DNA from: Bombilactobacillus bombi
GTDB taxonomy: Bacteria; Bacillota; Bacilli; Lactobacillales; Lactobacillaceae
NCBI RefSeq assembly: GCF_003522965.1
Contig: NZ_CP031513.1
Coordinates: 806,001-870,000 of the forward strand
Reading direction: 5' to 3'
DNA: 64,000 bases
Below, piece after piece: positions 1-9,630 of the stretch (position 1 is the stretch's first letter; the number at the start of each line of letters is the position of its first letter). The position numbers and the translations under genes are program-made. The notes under the pieces are model-generated. The model made no database searches, was not told where the DNA came from, and saw only the letters and a program-made list of their open reading frames with translations.

Positions 1-2
1 AC

Positions 3-497
3 CAAAATTTTACAGTGATAGATTTATATGCAGATGGATTTATACCATTTTACGACCAAGAAGAATTGCGGCTCTTTCATACTGGCCAAACTCATGATCC
101 TTTAGTCACAAAATATCTTCATTTATTACAGGCAACCCAAGGAATTATATTTATCAGTCCGATTTGGTGGAATAGTATACCTGGCATGCTTAAAGGTTTT
201 ATTGACAAAGTAATGAAAGAAGGACCAGGATTGTCGCATACGGTTTCTCAAACTGGTATTCATGGAGAATTAACTAATATCAAAAAAGCCTATGTTTTGA
301 CTACTTCCACGTCACCAACTTTATATTTTCGCTGTTTAATGGGTAATGGAATTCAAAAAATATTTATTCGAAAGACATTAAGACAATTAGGTATTAAACA
401 TGGTCAGTGGCAAAATTTTGGCGGTATTTCTAGTTCAACTAACAGTAAGCGGCAAAATTATTTAGAGCACTTATCACAACAAAATTTTAATTTCTAA
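3..497 (+). CDS. NAD(P)H oxidoreductase, flavodoxin-like fold (5' truncated by window)
   Basis: The reading frame is open to the left edge. The GTG at 15 is an internal valine within NFTVIDLYADGF, so the true start lies outside the window. The visible part has the ISPIWWNSIPGMLKGFIDK segment of the NAD(P)H:quinone oxidoreductase / KefF-like flavodoxin family, where the motif lines the flavin site. These are soluble FMN or FAD enzymes that reduce quinones or other acceptors with NAD(P)H. About 164 residues are visible, close to the family's usual length of about 180-200. The substrate cannot be deduced. A shared terminator separates it from the convergent asd gene. Confidence 0.8.
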   Translation, partial: QNFTVIDLYADGFIPFYDQEELRLFHTGQTHDPLVTKYLHLLQATQGIIFISPIWWNSIPGMLKGFIDKVMKEGPGLSHTVSQTGIHGELTNIKKAYVLTTSTSPTLYFRCLMGNGIQKIFIRKTLRQLGIKHGQWQNFGGISSSTNSKRQNYLEHLSQQNFNF

Positions 498-500
498 TAA

Positions 501-533
501 AAAAGATGGCTGCAATTTGCAGTCATCTTTTTG
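501..533. terminator. Bidirectional intrinsic terminator between oxidoreductase and asd
   Basis: Inverted repeat AAAAGATG-CTGC / GCAG-CATCTTTT around an AATTT loop, with one bulged position and A/T runs on both sides. It lies between two convergent genes and can stop transcription from either side. Confidence 0.85.
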
Positions 534-539
534 TTAATA

Positions 540-1598
540 TTAAGGCACGCGTACAAGATCTCTTTTTACCAGACATTCAGCAATATCAACAGTATTACTA
601 GCAGCACCTCTTAATAAATTATCAGCTACAACCCACATATGGAAAGCTCCAGGATTTTCATTATCTGCACGGACACGCCCTACAAAGGTATCTCTCTTTC
701 CAGCAGCTAATAATGGTTGCGGATAAATCTGTTCTTGTGGCTTATCTTGTAACACTAAGCCGGGGGTTTGTTCAATTTCTGATTGTATTTCTGATGCTAC
801 GGCACTTTTATCTTCCACAGTGAAATAAACTGCTTCACCATGGCCAATTTCTACTGGCACACGAACACAAGTTGCAGTTACTTTAATCCGTGAAGAATCT
901 TGATCATTAAATAAAATCTTTTTAGTTTCATGAATCATTTTCCATTCTTCATGGGTATATCCATCATCTTCAAAAACATCAATTTGTGGTAATAAATTGA
1001 AAGCTAATGGATAATGCTTTTTATCAGCTGCTGTTGGCAAAATATTAGCTACTAATTCTTCATTATCCAAACGTTCTTGCGCTTGTTGTAACATTTCATT
1101 CCAGGCTGATTGACCAGCGCCGGAAACAGCTTGATAAGTCGAAACAATAATCTGTTCTAATCCCCAACGTTGATAAATGGGGAATAAGGCAGCTACCATT
1201 TGAATAGTAGAACAATTAGGATTAGCAATAATTCCTTTATGCTGGTTTAATTGTTGCTCATTCACTCCTGGAATAATTAAAGGAACATTTTCATCCATTC
1301 GAAAGGCACTAGTATTATCGACACAAACTGCACCACGCTTCACTGCCTCAGGCAATAATTGTTTGGAAACTGTGCCTCCTGCGGAAGATAAAACCAAATC
1401 CACATTTTCAAATGATTTTGGAGTAGCTTCTTCCACTATTACTTCTTGATCATTGAATTTCAACTTTTTCCCTGCAGAACGTTTTGATGCTAAAAATTTT
1501 ACATCTTTTACAGGAATGTTTGATTGCTCTAATTCACTAATTAACCGACTGCCAACTGCACCAGTTGCACCTAAAATAGCCACAACATACTTTTTCAT
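540..1598 (-). CDS. asd: Aspartate-semialdehyde dehydrogenase
   Basis: NADPH-dependent reduction of L-aspartyl phosphate to aspartate semialdehyde, the second step from aspartate towards DAP, lysine and threonine. The 352 residues match the family length. The N-terminal Rossmann motif GATGAVG is at residues 10-16 and the catalytic cysteine is Cys129 in NPNCSTIQ. It is the last gene of the lysA-dapH-dapL-dapA-dapB-patA-asd operon. Its ATG shares one base with the patA stop (TAATG), so translation is probably coupled. It is expected to respond to the lysine riboswitch upstream of lysA. Identity is secure. Confidence 0.97.
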   Translation of the reverse strand: MKKYVVAILGATGAVGSRLISELEQSNIPVKDVKFLASKRSAGKKLKFNDQEVIVEEATPKSFENVDLVLSSAGGTVSKQLLPEAVKRGAVCVDNTSAFRMDENVPLIIPGVNEQQLNQHKGIIANPNCSTIQMVAALFPIYQRWGLEQIIVSTYQAVSGAGQSAWNEMLQQAQERLDNEELVANILPTAADKKHYPLAFNLLPQIDVFEDDGYTHEEWKMIHETKKILFNDQDSSRIKVTATCVRVPVEIGHGEAVYFTVEDKSAVASEIQSEIEQTPGLVLQDKPQEQIYPQPLLAAGKRDTFVGRVRADNENPGAFHMWVVADNLLRGAASNTVDIAECLVKRDLVRVP

Positions 1599-2785
1599 TA
1601 ACCTTTGACCTCTGTTTTTAAAAATTTTTGTATACGATTCATTGCTGTTTGTAAATCTTTATCGCTCGCAGCGTAAGAAAAGCGTACGTAGCCTGCACCT
1701 CCGGGACCAAAAGCACTACCTGGTGTACCTCCCACTTTAGCCTTTTGTGCTAAATCTAAAGCAAATGCTTCGTCATCTGTACCATAAACCGATGGAATCT
1801 TCACAAAAATATAAAAGGCACCTTCACTTGTGATAGTTTCCAATCCCATCTGCTTTAAAGCTGTCATAATATAATCTCGACGTTGCTGATAAATCTTTCT
1901 AGCTGCTATTGGATCAGCAGCACCATTTTCTAAAGCCTCCGCTGCAGCAGCTTGTGCTGGATTTGATGGAGCTGTTACCATAAAAGCATGCATTTTTGTA
2001 ATTAAGCCAATTAAATCTTTGGGACCCACAACATAACCTATCCGGTAACCCGTCATTGCATGCGATTTAGAAACTCCATTAATTAATAACGTTCGTTCTG
2101 GTAAATAGCGGGCAATTGAAACATGAGGTTGATCATAAGTAAATTCACTATAAATTTCATCAGAAATGACATATAAGTGATGTTCTTTAATAATTTCAGA
2201 TAATTGTTGTAAATCTGTTTGTGAGTACTCACGTCCAGTAGGATTAGTTGGATAATTTAATAAAATGGCTTTAGCTTGAGGATGCTGTTTTAAGGTAGTT
2301 TCTAAATCTTCAGGAGTTAAAACAAAATCACTATGCGCTGTATTAATAGCAACTAACTGCGCTTGTGTATATTGAATTAGAGGAAAATAAAGTGCATAAG
2401 ATGGTGTAGGTACGATAATTTCATCCCCTGGCTGAAATAGTGCCAACATTGTAGCTGCTAAAGCTTCTGTCGCTCCTACAGTGACAACAATTTCATTTTG
2501 AGGATTATAATCTAAGCCTTCTGTGCGTTGCAAATAATGGCTAACAGCTTGCCGCAACTTTAAAGTACCTGTTTGTGCTGAATAGTGAGAATCATTATTC
2601 AAAATACTCTGCACTGCTGCTTGTTTCACATGATCTGGTGTGTTTAAATCAGGTTCTCCCAAAGTCAGCTTGACAATTCCAGGAATATTTTCTACTTTTT
2701 GTGAAAAAGCTCTAATGCCTGAAGGTTTAATATTTTTAATTCGCGTTTGCGTGATTTGTGCTAAATCCGCGGGTAAGTCTGGCAT
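1598..2785 (-). CDS. patA: N-acetyl-LL-diaminopimelate aminotransferase (class I/II, PLP)
   Basis: A fold-type I aminotransferase of 395 residues with the PLP lysine in SKSHAMTGYRIGY and the substrate-binding region NYPTNPTGR. Class I/II aminotransferases are broad. The operon position, between dapB and asd and together with dapH and dapL, points to the transamination of N-acetyl-2-amino-6-oxopimelate with glutamate, the PatA/DapX step of the acetyl branch. This substrate is inferred from context. The gene follows dapB by about 12 bases and overlaps asd by one base. A general aromatic or aspartate aminotransferase is the alternative. Confidence 0.88.
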   Translation of the reverse strand: MPDLPADLAQITQTRIKNIKPSGIRAFSQKVENIPGIVKLTLGEPDLNTPDHVKQAAVQSILNNDSHYSAQTGTLKLRQAVSHYLQRTEGLDYNPQNEIVVTVGATEALAATMLALFQPGDEIIVPTPSYALYFPLIQYTQAQLVAINTAHSDFVLTPEDLETTLKQHPQAKAILLNYPTNPTGREYSQTDLQQLSEIIKEHHLYVISDEIYSEFTYDQPHVSIARYLPERTLLINGVSKSHAMTGYRIGYVVGPKDLIGLITKMHAFMVTAPSNPAQAAAAEALENGAADPIAARKIYQQRRDYIMTALKQMGLETITSEGAFYIFVKIPSVYGTDDEAFALDLAQKAKVGGTPGSAFGPGGAGYVRFSYAASDKDLQTAMNRIQKFLKTEVKG

Positions 2786-2797
2786 TTTTATACTTCC

Positions 2798-3559
2798 TTA
2801 TAATATTTTTTCTAATCCAACTACTAATTCAGATAAGTCTAATACCCGATCTAAAGCTACTTGAACTCCTTGCATAAATGAAGATCGATCAAAAGAATCT
2901 TGTCTGATTGTTAAAGCTTCTCCAGGTCCACCAAAGAGCACTTGTTCATGAGCTAAATAACCGGGCAAACGCACCGAATGGACCTTAACCCCTTGATAAT
3001 CAGTCCCTCGAGCAGCTACTTCATTCGAGTTATCTTTTGTTAAAGGCTGTTTTAAGCGACTTTGAGCTATGAGTTGTGCTGTTTTAATGGCTGTTGCTGA
3101 TGGAGCATCAATTTTATCTTGATGATGCATTTCAATCACCTCAGCATCTGGAAAATATTTAGCCGCTTCTTGAGCAAACTTCATCAATAAGACTGCTGAT
3201 AAGCCGAAGTTAGGAGCAATAAGGCCGCCAATATGCTGTTTATTCGCTAAAGCTTGAAGTTGTTCAATTTGAGAATCTTTTAATCCACTAGTACCAATAA
3301 TGGGACGAATTTGATGCTCCAAGGCGTATTTAGTGTTTTCAAATACTGCTTGCGGAGTTGTAAAGTCAATCCAAATATCAGCAGCAATATCAACGTCAGC
3401 TAATTTTTCAAAAATTTGTACATCTGCTGGTAAATTTGTTAATTTTTGGGCATGAGGCGCTAAAGCGGCTACTAATTGGCAATCAGATTGCTTCATGACT
3501 AACTGTGCTGCTTGTTGTCCCATAGAACCTGTAATACCTGCAATTATCACTTTTTTCAT
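2798..3559 (-). CDS. dapB: 4-hydroxy-tetrahydrodipicolinate reductase
   Basis: NAD(P)H-dependent reduction of 4-hydroxy-tetrahydrodipicolinate to tetrahydrodipicolinate in the DAP pathway. The 253 residues show the N-terminal dinucleotide motif GITGSMGQ (residues 8-15), the central IIGTSGL and APNFGLSAVLLM segments, and the catalytic MHHQDKIDAPSATA loop with the HH pair and lysine. It lies four bases after dapA and just before patA in a tight operon. Length and motifs are typical. Confidence 0.96.
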   Translation of the reverse strand: MKKVIIAGITGSMGQQAAQLVMKQSDCQLVAALAPHAQKLTNLPADVQIFEKLADVDIAADIWIDFTTPQAVFENTKYALEHQIRPIIGTSGLKDSQIEQLQALANKQHIGGLIAPNFGLSAVLLMKFAQEAAKYFPDAEVIEMHHQDKIDAPSATAIKTAQLIAQSRLKQPLTKDNSNEVAARGTDYQGVKVHSVRLPGYLAHEQVLFGGPGEALTIRQDSFDRSSFMQGVQVALDRVLDLSELVVGLEKIL

Positions 3560-3562
3560 AAT

Positions 3563-4486
3563 TTAATTAACTCCTAACTCTAATGGTAATGCTCCCGATA
3601 AAGCATGTTCTTGGAGTCCTAAGTGCAAAGCTAATTGCTCTTTTTCAGATTCATTTAAATCCATAATTGGTAAACGACAACTACCACTAGCAAGTCCCTG
3701 TGCTGTTAATACAGCCTTTACTGGCGATGGGGAAGGATACATAAACAAAGCTTGCATTTTAGGTAGTAATTGCCGTTGTAATGTTCCTGCAGTTTGAACA
3801 TCGCCTTCGGCCAATGCACCATACATTGATCGCATGGCTTTTCCATAAATATGTGCAGCTACGGATATGACGCCACGAGCACCCAAAGTTTTAGCCGTTA
3901 AAGCCTGTGCATCTTCTCCAGTATAAACCATAAAATCATCTGTGGTATTTTCTATGATATATTCTAAGTCTTCTAATGAAGTACATTGCTTAACACCAGC
4001 AATTTGTGGGTTTTGAGATAATTCCACAATTGTCTCTTTAGCAATCGTAATCCCTGTTCTTCCTGGAATATTATAAATCATCAAAGGAATTTGCGATTGA
4101 GCTGCTACTGCTGCAAAATGAGCTTTAATACCACGCTGGTTGGGCTTATTGTAATATGGGGCCACTACTAATGCTGCATCAACTCCTGGAATTTGACTTA
4201 CTTCACGGGTAAATTGAACTGTCTCTGCAGTATTATTACTTCCTGTACCAGCAATTACTGGAACACGTTGTGAGATAATTTGCGCAAAATTCGTATACAA
4301 TTCAATTTTTTCATCATGACTCATTGTAGCCGCTTCGCCAGTTGTACCGCCAATTACAAATCCGCGACTGCCCGTTTTTAATAAATGCTCAGTTAATTGT
4401 TCTAATCCAGGATAATCAATACTGCCATCATCTTTAAAAGGCGTAATAATTGCTGTCATTAAATCAGCATTTGTAAAATTTGTCAT
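3563..4486 (-). CDS. dapA: 4-hydroxy-tetrahydrodipicolinate synthase
   Basis: Condenses pyruvate with aspartate semialdehyde, the committed step to DAP and lysine. It is a TIM-barrel class I aldolase of 307 residues. The [15 protein letters not shown] segment, the [10 protein letters not shown] segment and the Schiff-base lysine in AGVKQCT are present. The start ATG follows the AGGAGGAAAG site. It stands between dapL and dapB. Whether the enzyme is itself inhibited by lysine cannot be judged here, but the operon carries a lysine riboswitch. Confidence 0.96.
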   Translation of the reverse strand: MTNFTNADLMTAIITPFKDDGSIDYPGLEQLTEHLLKTGSRGFVIGGTTGEAATMSHDEKIELYTNFAQIISQRVPVIAGTGSNNTAETVQFTREVSQIPGVDAALVVAPYYNKPNQRGIKAHFAAVAAQSQIPLMIYNIPGRTGITIAKETIVELSQNPQIAGVKQCTSLEDLEYIIENTTDDFMVYTGEDAQALTAKTLGARGVISVAAHIYGKAMRSMYGALAEGDVQTAGTLQRQLLPKMQALFMYPSPSPVKAVLTAQGLASGSCRLPIMDLNESEKEQLALHLGLQEHALSGALPLELGVN

Positions 4487-4500
4487 TGCACTTTCCTCCT

Positions 4501-5655
4501 TTAATTAGTTTGCATATGGTTATTCAAAAAGCCAATCATCGCTTGCATCCCAGCAAACATTGCATCTTCTTGAGGATTAAAAGTTGCAGAATGCAATTGT
4601 GCCTTATCTTGAACGCCCAGCCAAAACATTGTTCCTGGAATTTGTGCTAACAAATATCCAAAATCTTCTCCTGTCATAGCTGGTTGCGTTTCTTGATACT
4701 TAATATCAGGATTACTTTTCATATAATTAATAAATTCTGCTGTTAATTGGGGATTATTTTCAACAGGCCAATAACCGCCTTGATGGAGCTCTACTTGCAC
4801 ATCAGCATTAAAACTCTTAGCAATACCAGCACCAATTTCTTGCAAACGTTGATCGATTCTTTCAATCATAGTTTGTGTTAATCCTCTAATAGTACCTTCC
4901 AAATGAGCGTGACCAGCAATTACATTCCGAATAGTTCCAGCTTCCATTTTCCCGATTGTCACTACCCCACCTTCAATTGGGTCAATACTACGAGAAATAA
5001 TTGTCTGTATTTGTTCAATCATTGCTGATGCCGCTACAATCATATCATTAGCTCTTTGAGGGTAAGCAGCATGCCCATCTTGTCCTTGCAGATCAATATT
5101 TATTTCTGTAGTACCTGCAAATAAAGTTCCTAAACGACAGCCAATTGTGCCTGATGGCAAATCTGGTGTTACATGTAGGGCATAAAATTCATCTGGGCGC
5201 CAAGCACCTTGAAAAACTCCCTGTTCATAAGCCAGCTTCCCGCCATTTTCACTTTCTTCAGCAGGCTGGAAAAAGAAGATTAAATCATCTTGTGGTTGGT
5301 GTTCACTGAAATAATTTAAAATGCCTAAAGCTACAGTCATATGCAAATCATGACCACATGCATGCATTTGTCCAGTATGACAAGAAGAAAACGCTAAGTT
5401 AGTTTGTTCTGTTACAGGTAAGCCATCAATATCAGCACGATAGCCAATAGTTTTTTGAGGATGGGAGCCATGTACTTTTACTAATAAGGCAGTAGGCAAT
5501 TGCGGAATTGTTTTTATTTCTAAATGTTGCGCATTAAATTGTTTAATTATTTTGATTAAATAATCATGAGTTTGTGTTTCTTGTAAAGCCAATTCAGGTA
5601 TTTGGTGTAAATCGCGGCGAATTTGGAGTAGTTGTTGTTTGGTTAAAATACTCAT
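4501..5655 (-). CDS. dapL: N-acetyldiaminopimelate deacetylase (M20 family)
   Basis: Removes acetate from N-acetyl-LL-DAP. A metallopeptidase-fold M20 amidohydrolase of 384 residues. Metal ligands are visible in HACGHDLH, in the AEESENGG region and in the late [10 protein letters not shown] region. It lies directly after dapH (4-base gap) and before dapA, which favours this role over an indole-acetyl amino acid or hippurate hydrolase of the same superfamily. It corresponds to the ykuR-type gene of bacilli and is sometimes called dapE-like, though it deacetylates rather than desuccinylates. Confidence 0.92.
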   Translation of the reverse strand: MSILTKQQLLQIRRDLHQIPELALQETQTHDYLIKIIKQFNAQHLEIKTIPQLPTALLVKVHGSHPQKTIGYRADIDGLPVTEQTNLAFSSCHTGQMHACGHDLHMTVALGILNYFSEHQPQDDLIFFFQPAEESENGGKLAYEQGVFQGAWRPDEFYALHVTPDLPSGTIGCRLGTLFAGTTEINIDLQGQDGHAAYPQRANDMIVAASAMIEQIQTIISRSIDPIEGGVVTIGKMEAGTIRNVIAGHAHLEGTIRGLTQTMIERIDQRLQEIGAGIAKSFNADVQVELHQGGYWPVENNPQLTAEFINYMKSNPDIKYQETQPAMTGEDFGYLLAQIPGTMFWLGVQDKAQLHSATFNPQEDAMFAGMQAMIGFLNNHMQTN

Positions 5656-5659
5656 AAGC

Positions 5660-6373
5660 TCACAACTTTCTCAAATCAGTTTCAATTTTGGTTTTAGCAC
5701 TAGTTTTAGCATCGATTTTTTTAATCAATTTAGCCGGAACGCCCGCAACTACGCTATGAGCAGCTACATCTTGGGTAACGACTGCGCCGGCAGCAACGAC
5801 TGCCCCAGCACCCACCTGTACTCCTTCTAACACAACCGCATTAGCGCCAATTAAAGCACCCGCACCTATTCTTACTGGTTGGGCCGAAGCTGGTTCAATC
5901 ACTCCAGCTAAAACTGCACCCGCACCAATATGAGCATTAGCGCCAACAATCGCTCGACCACCCAAAACTGCGTTCATATCAATCATGGCACCCGCGCCTA
6001 TTTCTGCACCAATATTGATAACTGCTCCCATCATAATGACGGCTTGATCACCTATTTCAACTTGATCACGGATAATTGCTCCTGGCTCAATCCGCGCATT
6101 AATTGCTTTCATATCTAAAAGTGGAACAGCCGAATTACGACTACTATTTTCGATTTGATAGTCCGTAATTTCATTAGCATGTTGTTTTAAAAATGGACCT
6201 AAATCTTCCCAATCACCAAAAACCACTCCAGTTGTTTTTTCAATAAAAGTTTGCACTCCCTGAGGCCAGGAAAGATTTTCTAAATCACCTTTCACATATA
6301 CTTTAACTGGAGTTTTTTTAGGAGCATCACTGATAAATTTGATGATTTCTGGTGCTGATAATTTGTTTTTCAT
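5660..6373 (-). CDS. dapH: Tetrahydrodipicolinate N-acetyltransferase
   Basis: Transfers acetyl from acetyl-CoA to tetrahydrodipicolinate, defining the acetyl branch of DAP synthesis. The 237 residues have an N-terminal alpha domain and a left-handed beta-helix of hexapeptide repeats from about residue 90 to 200 (many I-G-A/N-A steps such as [11 protein letters not shown] and GANAVVLEG). The start at 6373 is chosen because a GGGGGG-rich ribosome site lies seven bases upstream; the frame extends 11 codons further but would run into lysA. It also appears in annotations as dapD. Confidence 0.94.
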   Translation of the reverse strand: MKNKLSAPEIIKFISDAPKKTPVKVYVKGDLENLSWPQGVQTFIEKTTGVVFGDWEDLGPFLKQHANEITDYQIENSSRNSAVPLLDMKAINARIEPGAIIRDQVEIGDQAVIMMGAVINIGAEIGAGAMIDMNAVLGGRAIVGANAHIGAGAVLAGVIEPASAQPVRIGAGALIGANAVVLEGVQVGAGAVVAAGAVVTQDVAAHSVVAGVPAKLIKKIDAKTSAKTKIETDLRKL

Positions 6374-6375
6374 AA

Positions 6376-7695
6376 CTAATTCCCCCCTTTTTGTTGATAA
6401 AAACAATCATGACTTACTAAATCAGCGTACGTTTCCCGTTTTATAACTAATTGAGATTTGCCTGCTTCCGCAAAGACTACTGCAGGACGCGGAACGCGAT
6501 TATAATTGGAAGCCATGCTGTAACCATAAGCACCAGTTGCTAAAACTGCAACAATGTCTCCCGGATGGCTAGCGGGCAATTTTTGTTGATCAATTAAAAT
6601 ATCTCCTGATTCACAATATCGTCCAGCTAAATGGACTGTTTCTACTGCTGCTGCTTGAGGATTTCTAGCCAAAATAGCTTCGTAATCAGCCTGATATAAT
6701 GCAGGGCGAATATTATCACCCATTCCTCCATCAACATTAACATAAGATTGCAAACCGGGGACATCTTTTCGTGAGCCAATTGTATATAAGCTATAGCCTG
6801 CTGCCCCAACAATTGAGCGTCCTGGTTCAATCCAAATAGCGGGGATGGACAATTGATACTTGCTTGCAGATCTTTTTACTGCTTGAACAATGGCTTTGAC
6901 GAAAACTTCTGGCTCAATAATTTGATCTTGAGCTGTATAACGAATACCAAAACCACCACCTAAATTCAACACTTGTGGCTGATAGTCATACTGCTGTGAC
7001 CAGTCTTTAATGATTTGCATCAAAGCTTGCACTTCTAATTCAAATCCTTCGACCTCTAAAATCTGTGAACCAATATGAGCATGGATTCCAATTAAATCCA
7101 TGCGAGAATTAGCTAAAACCATTTTGAGAGCTCGAGTTGCTTGTCTTGAACGAACATCAAAACCAAATTTACTATCTTCTTGCCCAGTTTGATCATATTG
7201 GTGAGTATGAGCTGTTACTCCAGGAGTAATGCGCAGCATAACTTTAATTTCAGCTTGATTTTCTTGCAGAATTTGATCCAACAATTCAATCTCATAAAAA
7301 TTATCTAAAATAATAACTCCCACATGCTGCTTAACCGCTAATAATAATTCTGCTGGTGTTTTATTATTTCCATGAAAGCTCACTTTCTCCATCGGAAATC
7401 CAGCCTGTAAAGCGGTATACAATTCTCCTCCAGAAACAACATCAATATGTGCCCCTGCTTGGTTTACTACTTGATACATAGCAATAGCTGCAAATGCCTT
7501 ACTGGCATAACTAACAGCATAATCAATATTTTGTTGAGCAAATGCTGTTTGAAAAGCTTGCAGCTGCTGTTTAATGCGAGCCACATCATAAACAATTAAT
7601 GGTGTCCCAAAATTTTGAGCTAATTCTAAAGCATCAACCCCACCAATAGTTAGATGGTTATGCTCATTAATATCATATAGATTATTTGTTAGCAT
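6376..7695 (-). CDS. lysA: Diaminopimelate decarboxylase
   Basis: PLP-dependent decarboxylation of meso-DAP to L-lysine, the final step. The 439 residues show the fold-type III PLP lysine in YASKAFA, the GGGFG phosphate-binding stretch, the EPGRSIV segment and the CESGD motif near the C terminus. The start at 7695 has an AGGAG site at the right distance. An in-frame ATG 54 bases earlier lies inside the riboswitch terminator hairpin and is not credible. It is the first gene of the DAP operon and is directly governed by the lysine riboswitch. Confidence 0.96.
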   Translation of the reverse strand: MLTNNLYDINEHNHLTIGGVDALELAQNFGTPLIVYDVARIKQQLQAFQTAFAQQNIDYAVSYASKAFAAIAMYQVVNQAGAHIDVVSGGELYTALQAGFPMEKVSFHGNNKTPAELLLAVKQHVGVIILDNFYEIELLDQILQENQAEIKVMLRITPGVTAHTHQYDQTGQEDSKFGFDVRSRQATRALKMVLANSRMDLIGIHAHIGSQILEVEGFELEVQALMQIIKDWSQQYDYQPQVLNLGGGFGIRYTAQDQIIEPEVFVKAIVQAVKRSASKYQLSIPAIWIEPGRSIVGAAGYSLYTIGSRKDVPGLQSYVNVDGGMGDNIRPALYQADYEAILARNPQAAAVETVHLAGRYCESGDILIDQQKLPASHPGDIVAVLATGAYGYSMASNYNRVPRPAVVFAEAGKSQLVIKRETYADLVSHDCFYQQKGGN

Positions 7696-7712
7696 TGGCA
7701 ACTCTCCTATTA

Positions 7713-7756
7713 TATTAAAAAAGACTCTTTTGTGCGCATAAGCAAACAAAAGAGTC
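7713..7756 (-). terminator. Riboswitch expression-platform terminator upstream of lysA
   Basis: On the minus strand the arms GACTCTTTTGT and ACAAAAGAGTC form an 11-bp stem closing a loop of about 12 bases, followed by a run of T. It sits between the lysine aptamer and the lysA ribosome site, which is the usual place for an attenuator. High lysine should favour this hairpin. Confidence 0.9.
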
Positions 7757-7785
7757 CTTCAGACAAGATATTATCTGGTTTCAAT

Positions 7786-7960
7786 TTTGTCGATAGCGCT
7801 CCGCAAATTATCATTTGCGACAGTCCGCAATTTATTGGATTACGTCCCAGCTAATTAATCACTGCAATAATTAATGCTTCGGCAACCGCCCCTTTCACTA
7901 GTTTCGATGCCTTTGCAGAAACTCCACTAGCTAATCATGTTGATTGCGACCTCTTCGATT
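7786..7960 (-). promoter_or_regulatory. Lysine riboswitch (L box) controlling the lysA-dap-asd operon
   Basis: Read on the minus strand, the leader contains the conserved L-box core blocks in order: AGAGGTCGC, then GTGAAAGGGGCGGTTGCCGAAG, then GCTGGGACG, a GGACTGTC segment and the closing GGAGCGCTATC. The 5' and 3' ends can pair as a P1 stem (TCGA with TCGA). The conserved bases match the known lysine aptamer, and the genes behind it are lysine synthesis genes. A terminator hairpin follows directly, so control should be by premature termination when lysine is bound. Confidence 0.95.
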
Positions 7961-7967
7961 AACAAAA

Positions 7968-7996
7968 ATATTATTATTAATTAATCATAATGTCAA
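7968..7996 (-). promoter_or_regulatory. Sigma-A promoter of the lysine/DAP operon
   Basis: Minus strand TTGACA (7991-7996), a 17-base spacer, and TAATAT (7968-7973). The start of transcription would fall just upstream of the L-box aptamer. Confidence 0.85.
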
Positions 7997-8189
7997 CACT
8001 TTTCATAATTTATTAATTAAAAAGTGCAAAAATAAAACCACAATTGCCAAAATAACTTCACTGCCAGCTTAATTTATTTTAAAAATCAAAGCCAGAAAAA
8101 TTGCTTCAAAATAGGACTATACCAATATTTTCAACTTTCAAAATAAATAATTTTTTTCAATAATGCTCCTTAGTCGTTGAAATTTATAT

Positions 8190-8217
8190 TTGCAGATTAA
8201 AATTAAAATGTTACAAT
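8190..8217 (+). promoter_or_regulatory. Probable promoter of lysC-dapF
   Basis: TTGCAG (8190-8195), 16-base spacer, TACAAT (8212-8217), giving a short leader of about 45 bases before lysC. The roughly 170 bases further upstream are AT-rich and I see no second L box or other gene there. Confidence 0.6.
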
Positions 8218-8266
8218 TTAGCCTAATTACATTAAAAAAATTTTAATAAAAGAAGGATTCGTCAAA

Positions 8267-9619
8267 ATGAGAGTTGTTAAGTTTGGTGGTAGTTCACTCG
8301 CTAATGGTCCTCAAGTTCAAAAAGTACTTAATATTATTTTAGCTGAACCTAAACGTCATGTCATCGTTACTTCTGCACCTGGAAAAAGGTCAGATTCTGA
8401 CATTAAGGTAACCGACCTTTTAATCAAATATGCAAATTGTGTACTTCAAAAAAGAGATTATCAGGCAGCCTTAAATCAAATCTGGACACGTTATCAAGAA
8501 ATTGCTGATTTTTTTGATATTTCTCAAAATTCATTGCAACCTTTAAAACAAGAACTCATTGAATTACCCTTAACTAACTATGCCAATTATGATTTTTTAA
8601 TGGCTGCTTTCAAAGCGCATGGAGAAAAAATTAATGCCCAATTACTTACTCTAATTCTGCAAAAACAAGGTGTTGCAGCACGCTTTTTAGATCCAAAAAC
8701 TGCTGGATTACTGGTAAGCGATGTGCCTAATGATGCCGCCGTTTTACCACAAACTTATCAAAATTTAAAAAAATGGCGCCACACCCAAGAATTGTTAATC
8801 GTTCCAGGATTCTATGGCGTCACTGAAAGTGGGCAAATTGCGACCTTTTCACGTGGTGGTTCTGATATTACCGGTGCCATTTTAGCACAAGGGCTACAAG
8901 CTGAGCTGTACGAGAATTTTACTGATGTCAATGCAATTTATGCTGCTGATCCTCGAATTGTAACACATCCTCAACCAATTCAAGTTATGACTTATCGTGA
9001 ATTGCGGGAGTTATCTTATGCAGGTTTTTCGGTGTTCCACGATGAAGCATTGATACCTGCAATTGAGGGCCAAATTCCAATTAAGGTCAAAAACACTAAT
9101 CATCCTAATCTTCCTGGAACTATGATTGTTCCTGAACAACATTTTCATACTCAAAATGTCATTACTGGCGTGGCTAGTTCCAATCATTTTGCAGCACTTT
9201 ATTTGCATCGCTATCTGCTTAATAAAGAAGTTGGTTTCACATTAAAACTATTACAAATTTTTTATCAATTTAATATCTCTTATGAACATATGCCGTCAGG
9301 GATTGACGACTTGACAGTTATCTTTGACAAACGCCAATTTACAGAGGAATTACGCCAACAAATGTGTCAAAAAATTCAAGAAGTTTTAAATCCGGACTAT
9401 TTAGAATGGATTGACGACTATGCTATTCTGATGATTGTAGGTGAAGGAATGCGAAATAAAATTGGTGTCATGAAATTAATCACTTCATCTTTGGCCAAAA
9501 AAAATATTGGACTGCATATGATTAATCAAGGTGCTTCTCGGATTTCAATTATGTTAGGAACCAAACAAGCTGATGCACCTATCGCAGTTTCAGAAATTTA
9601 TCATCAATTTTTTAATTAA
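8267..9619 (+). CDS. lysC: Aspartate kinase
   Basis: Phosphorylates L-aspartate to start the aspartate family of amino acids. The 450 residues begin with the nucleotide-binding motif VKFGGSSLAN. They contain FSRGGSDITGA in the kinase core and two C-terminal ACT-like regions (about residues 300-450, with GEGMRNKIGVM and LHMINQGASRISIM). Such domains usually bind lysine or threonine as feedback effectors. It forms an operon with dapF (11-base gap) and is divergent from the DAP operon. The ribosome site is AGAAGGA. The symbol denotes the family; the feedback ligand is not deducible. Confidence 0.93.
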   Translation: MRVVKFGGSSLANGPQVQKVLNIILAEPKRHVIVTSAPGKRSDSDIKVTDLLIKYANCVLQKRDYQAALNQIWTRYQEIADFFDISQNSLQPLKQELIELPLTNYANYDFLMAAFKAHGEKINAQLLTLILQKQGVAARFLDPKTAGLLVSDVPNDAAVLPQTYQNLKKWRHTQELLIVPGFYGVTESGQIATFSRGGSDITGAILAQGLQAELYENFTDVNAIYAADPRIVTHPQPIQVMTYRELRELSYAGFSVFHDEALIPAIEGQIPIKVKNTNHPNLPGTMIVPEQHFHTQNVITGVASSNHFAALYLHRYLLNKEVGFTLKLLQIFYQFNISYEHMPSGIDDLTVIFDKRQFTEELRQQMCQKIQEVLNPDYLEWIDDYAILMIVGEGMRNKIGVMKLITSSLAKKNIGLHMINQGASRISIMLGTKQADAPIAVSEIYHQFFN

Positions 9620-9630
9620 AGGAGAATATC

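Noticed and set aside
7696-7749. 18-codon N-terminal extension of lysA
   Set aside because: The extra codons lie in the riboswitch terminator hairpin and include no ribosome site; the AGGAG-linked ATG at 7695 is the start.
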